Below, piece by piece: positions 5,914-6,507 of a DNA stretch of 6,507 nt (its first letter is position 1; every line of letters starts with the position of its first letter). Location: NCBI GenBank assembly GCA_014378085.1, contig JACMOJ010000169.1:1-6507 (forward strand), in the 5' to 3' direction. A program made the translations under genes and the position numbers. The notes under the pieces were generated by a model, which was not told where the DNA came from, did not search any database, and saw only the letters and a list, made by a program, of their open reading frames with translations. Source of the DNA: Burkholderiales bacterium (GTDB lineage Bacteria; Pseudomonadota; Gammaproteobacteria; Burkholderiales; Usitatibacteraceae).

Positions 5914-6507
5914 ATGCCCAAAATAGAAGATGCGCCCCGCGAAATTGCACGCGATGCCAGCCCAGCTAGCGTTAGTCGCACACACCCGATCCTGATTGTT
6001 GCTGGCGTTGCGATCACGTTATTCTGCGGAATCGGCATTGCGGTGATGACAGGACTCATCCCCAACGCGCAATCTGGCGCATCATCGAACGCGGGTACCA
6101 GCGCGCCGCCAACACCAATGGTCGCAGGTGCCGCACAGGCTTTCGCTGGAAACGCGAGCGAATCAGCGCAACCGCAGACAATGCCTGAGCCCGCACCGTC
6201 CGCCGCAAAAAGACCAGCATCGCCGCCGTCACCTAGGCGAACGGCCGCTGAGGAGACGTATTCCAACACCAACCAAGTCCGGCGCAATGATGCCGCGTCT
6301 TCATCGACGCCAAGTTATGCGCCACCGACCTCTTCTGCGGCAGCGCGGCCGGCATGCGGCAACTGCGGCGTAGTTGAAAACGTTACGCTCGTCACACACC
6401 AAGGAAGCGGTAGCGGCGCGGGCGCGGTACTGGGTGGGGTCGTCGGCGGATTGCTGGGACACCAAGTTGGTGGCGGTCGCGGCAAGGATGTGGCGACGGT
6501 CGCTGGC
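5914..6507 (+). CDS. Glycine-zipper 2TM-domain envelope protein, 3' end missing
   Basis: The frame stays open for 198 codons and is cut by the window end. The protein has a short charged N-terminus, one membrane segment at about 25-49 (HPILIVAGVA through MTGLIP), and a long Ala/Pro/Ser-rich linker (about 50-145). Then comes a CGNCG motif (148-152), followed by VVENV and the start of a glycine-zipper domain. Glycines fall at every fourth residue: 166, 170, 174, 178, 182, 186 and 190. This order is typical of proteobacterial glycine zipper 2TM (Rickettsia 17 kDa antigen-like) proteins, related to SlyB and envelope-stress lipoproteins. It is not a lipoprotein, because no lipobox precedes a cysteine near the N-terminus; the N-terminal helix probably anchors it in the inner membrane with the rest in the periplasm. 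The start is supported by CGGAA (5903-5907) six bases before ATG. Its exact function is unknown. In relatives the domain ends soon after the zipper, so perhaps 30-60 residues are missing. Confidence 0.88.
   Translation, partial: MPKIEDAPREIARDASPASVSRTHPILIVAGVAITLFCGIGIAVMTGLIPNAQSGASSNAGTSAPPTPMVAGAAQAFAGNASESAQPQTMPEPAPSAAKRPASPPSPRRTAAEETYSNTNQVRRNDAASSSTPSYAPPTSSAAARPACGNCGVVENVTLVTHQGSGSGAGAVLGGVVGGLLGHQVGGGRGKDVATVAG

Noticed and set aside
5895..6287. 130-residue minus-strand open frame
   Set aside because: It lies opposite the glycine-zipper gene, has no recognisable domain, and the plus-strand frame carries clear family features.

Overview
The window reads as chromosomal DNA from a proteobacterium, most likely Beta- or Gammaproteobacteria. 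The base composition is moderately GC-rich. The gene families also fit: a long proteobacterial-type cyanophycin synthetase, a YedI/DUF808 membrane protein, and a glycine-zipper protein with a CxxCG motif. This is inference from family resemblance; no rRNA or other marker gene is present. I see no tRNA, CRISPR array, insertion sequence or phage gene.

Layout. Bases 1-109 are a C/A-rich, G-poor leader with two short tandem repeats and a good Shine-Dalgarno site. Bases 110-2920 (+) encode a full three-domain cyanophycin synthetase, CphA (936 aa). After 15 bases, 2936-4705 (+) encodes a 589-residue paralogue that keeps the Mur-ligase half of CphA but has no ATP-grasp domain. A 57-base convergent gap follows, then a YedI/DUF808 inner-membrane protein on the minus strand (4763-5701). 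A perfect 15-bp tandem duplication covers the stop codon of that gene. A 212-base divergent intergenic region (5702-5913) leads to a plus-strand gene for a membrane-anchored glycine-zipper protein, which is cut off by the window end (5914-6507).

How the genes work together. The first two genes look like one operon for making cyanophycin (multi-L-arginyl-poly-L-aspartate), a nitrogen and carbon reserve polymer. CphA alone carries the two ATP-dependent activities needed for polymerisation. The second protein retains the Mur-ligase signatures and is probably an active ligase, but its substrate cannot be read from sequence. No cyanophycinase (cphB/cphE) or dipeptidase gene is in the window, so degradation must be encoded elsewhere if it is present. 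The YedI and glycine-zipper genes are envelope proteins with no evident link to cyanophycin.

Points most worth a second look: the ATP-grasp-less Mur ligase paired with CphA; an Asp in place of the catalytic Glu in the HxxEH-like motif of the CphA N domain, which may make the enzyme primer-dependent; the unusual leader in front of cphA; and the coupled cphA/paralogue junction, which lacks a clear ribosome binding site.
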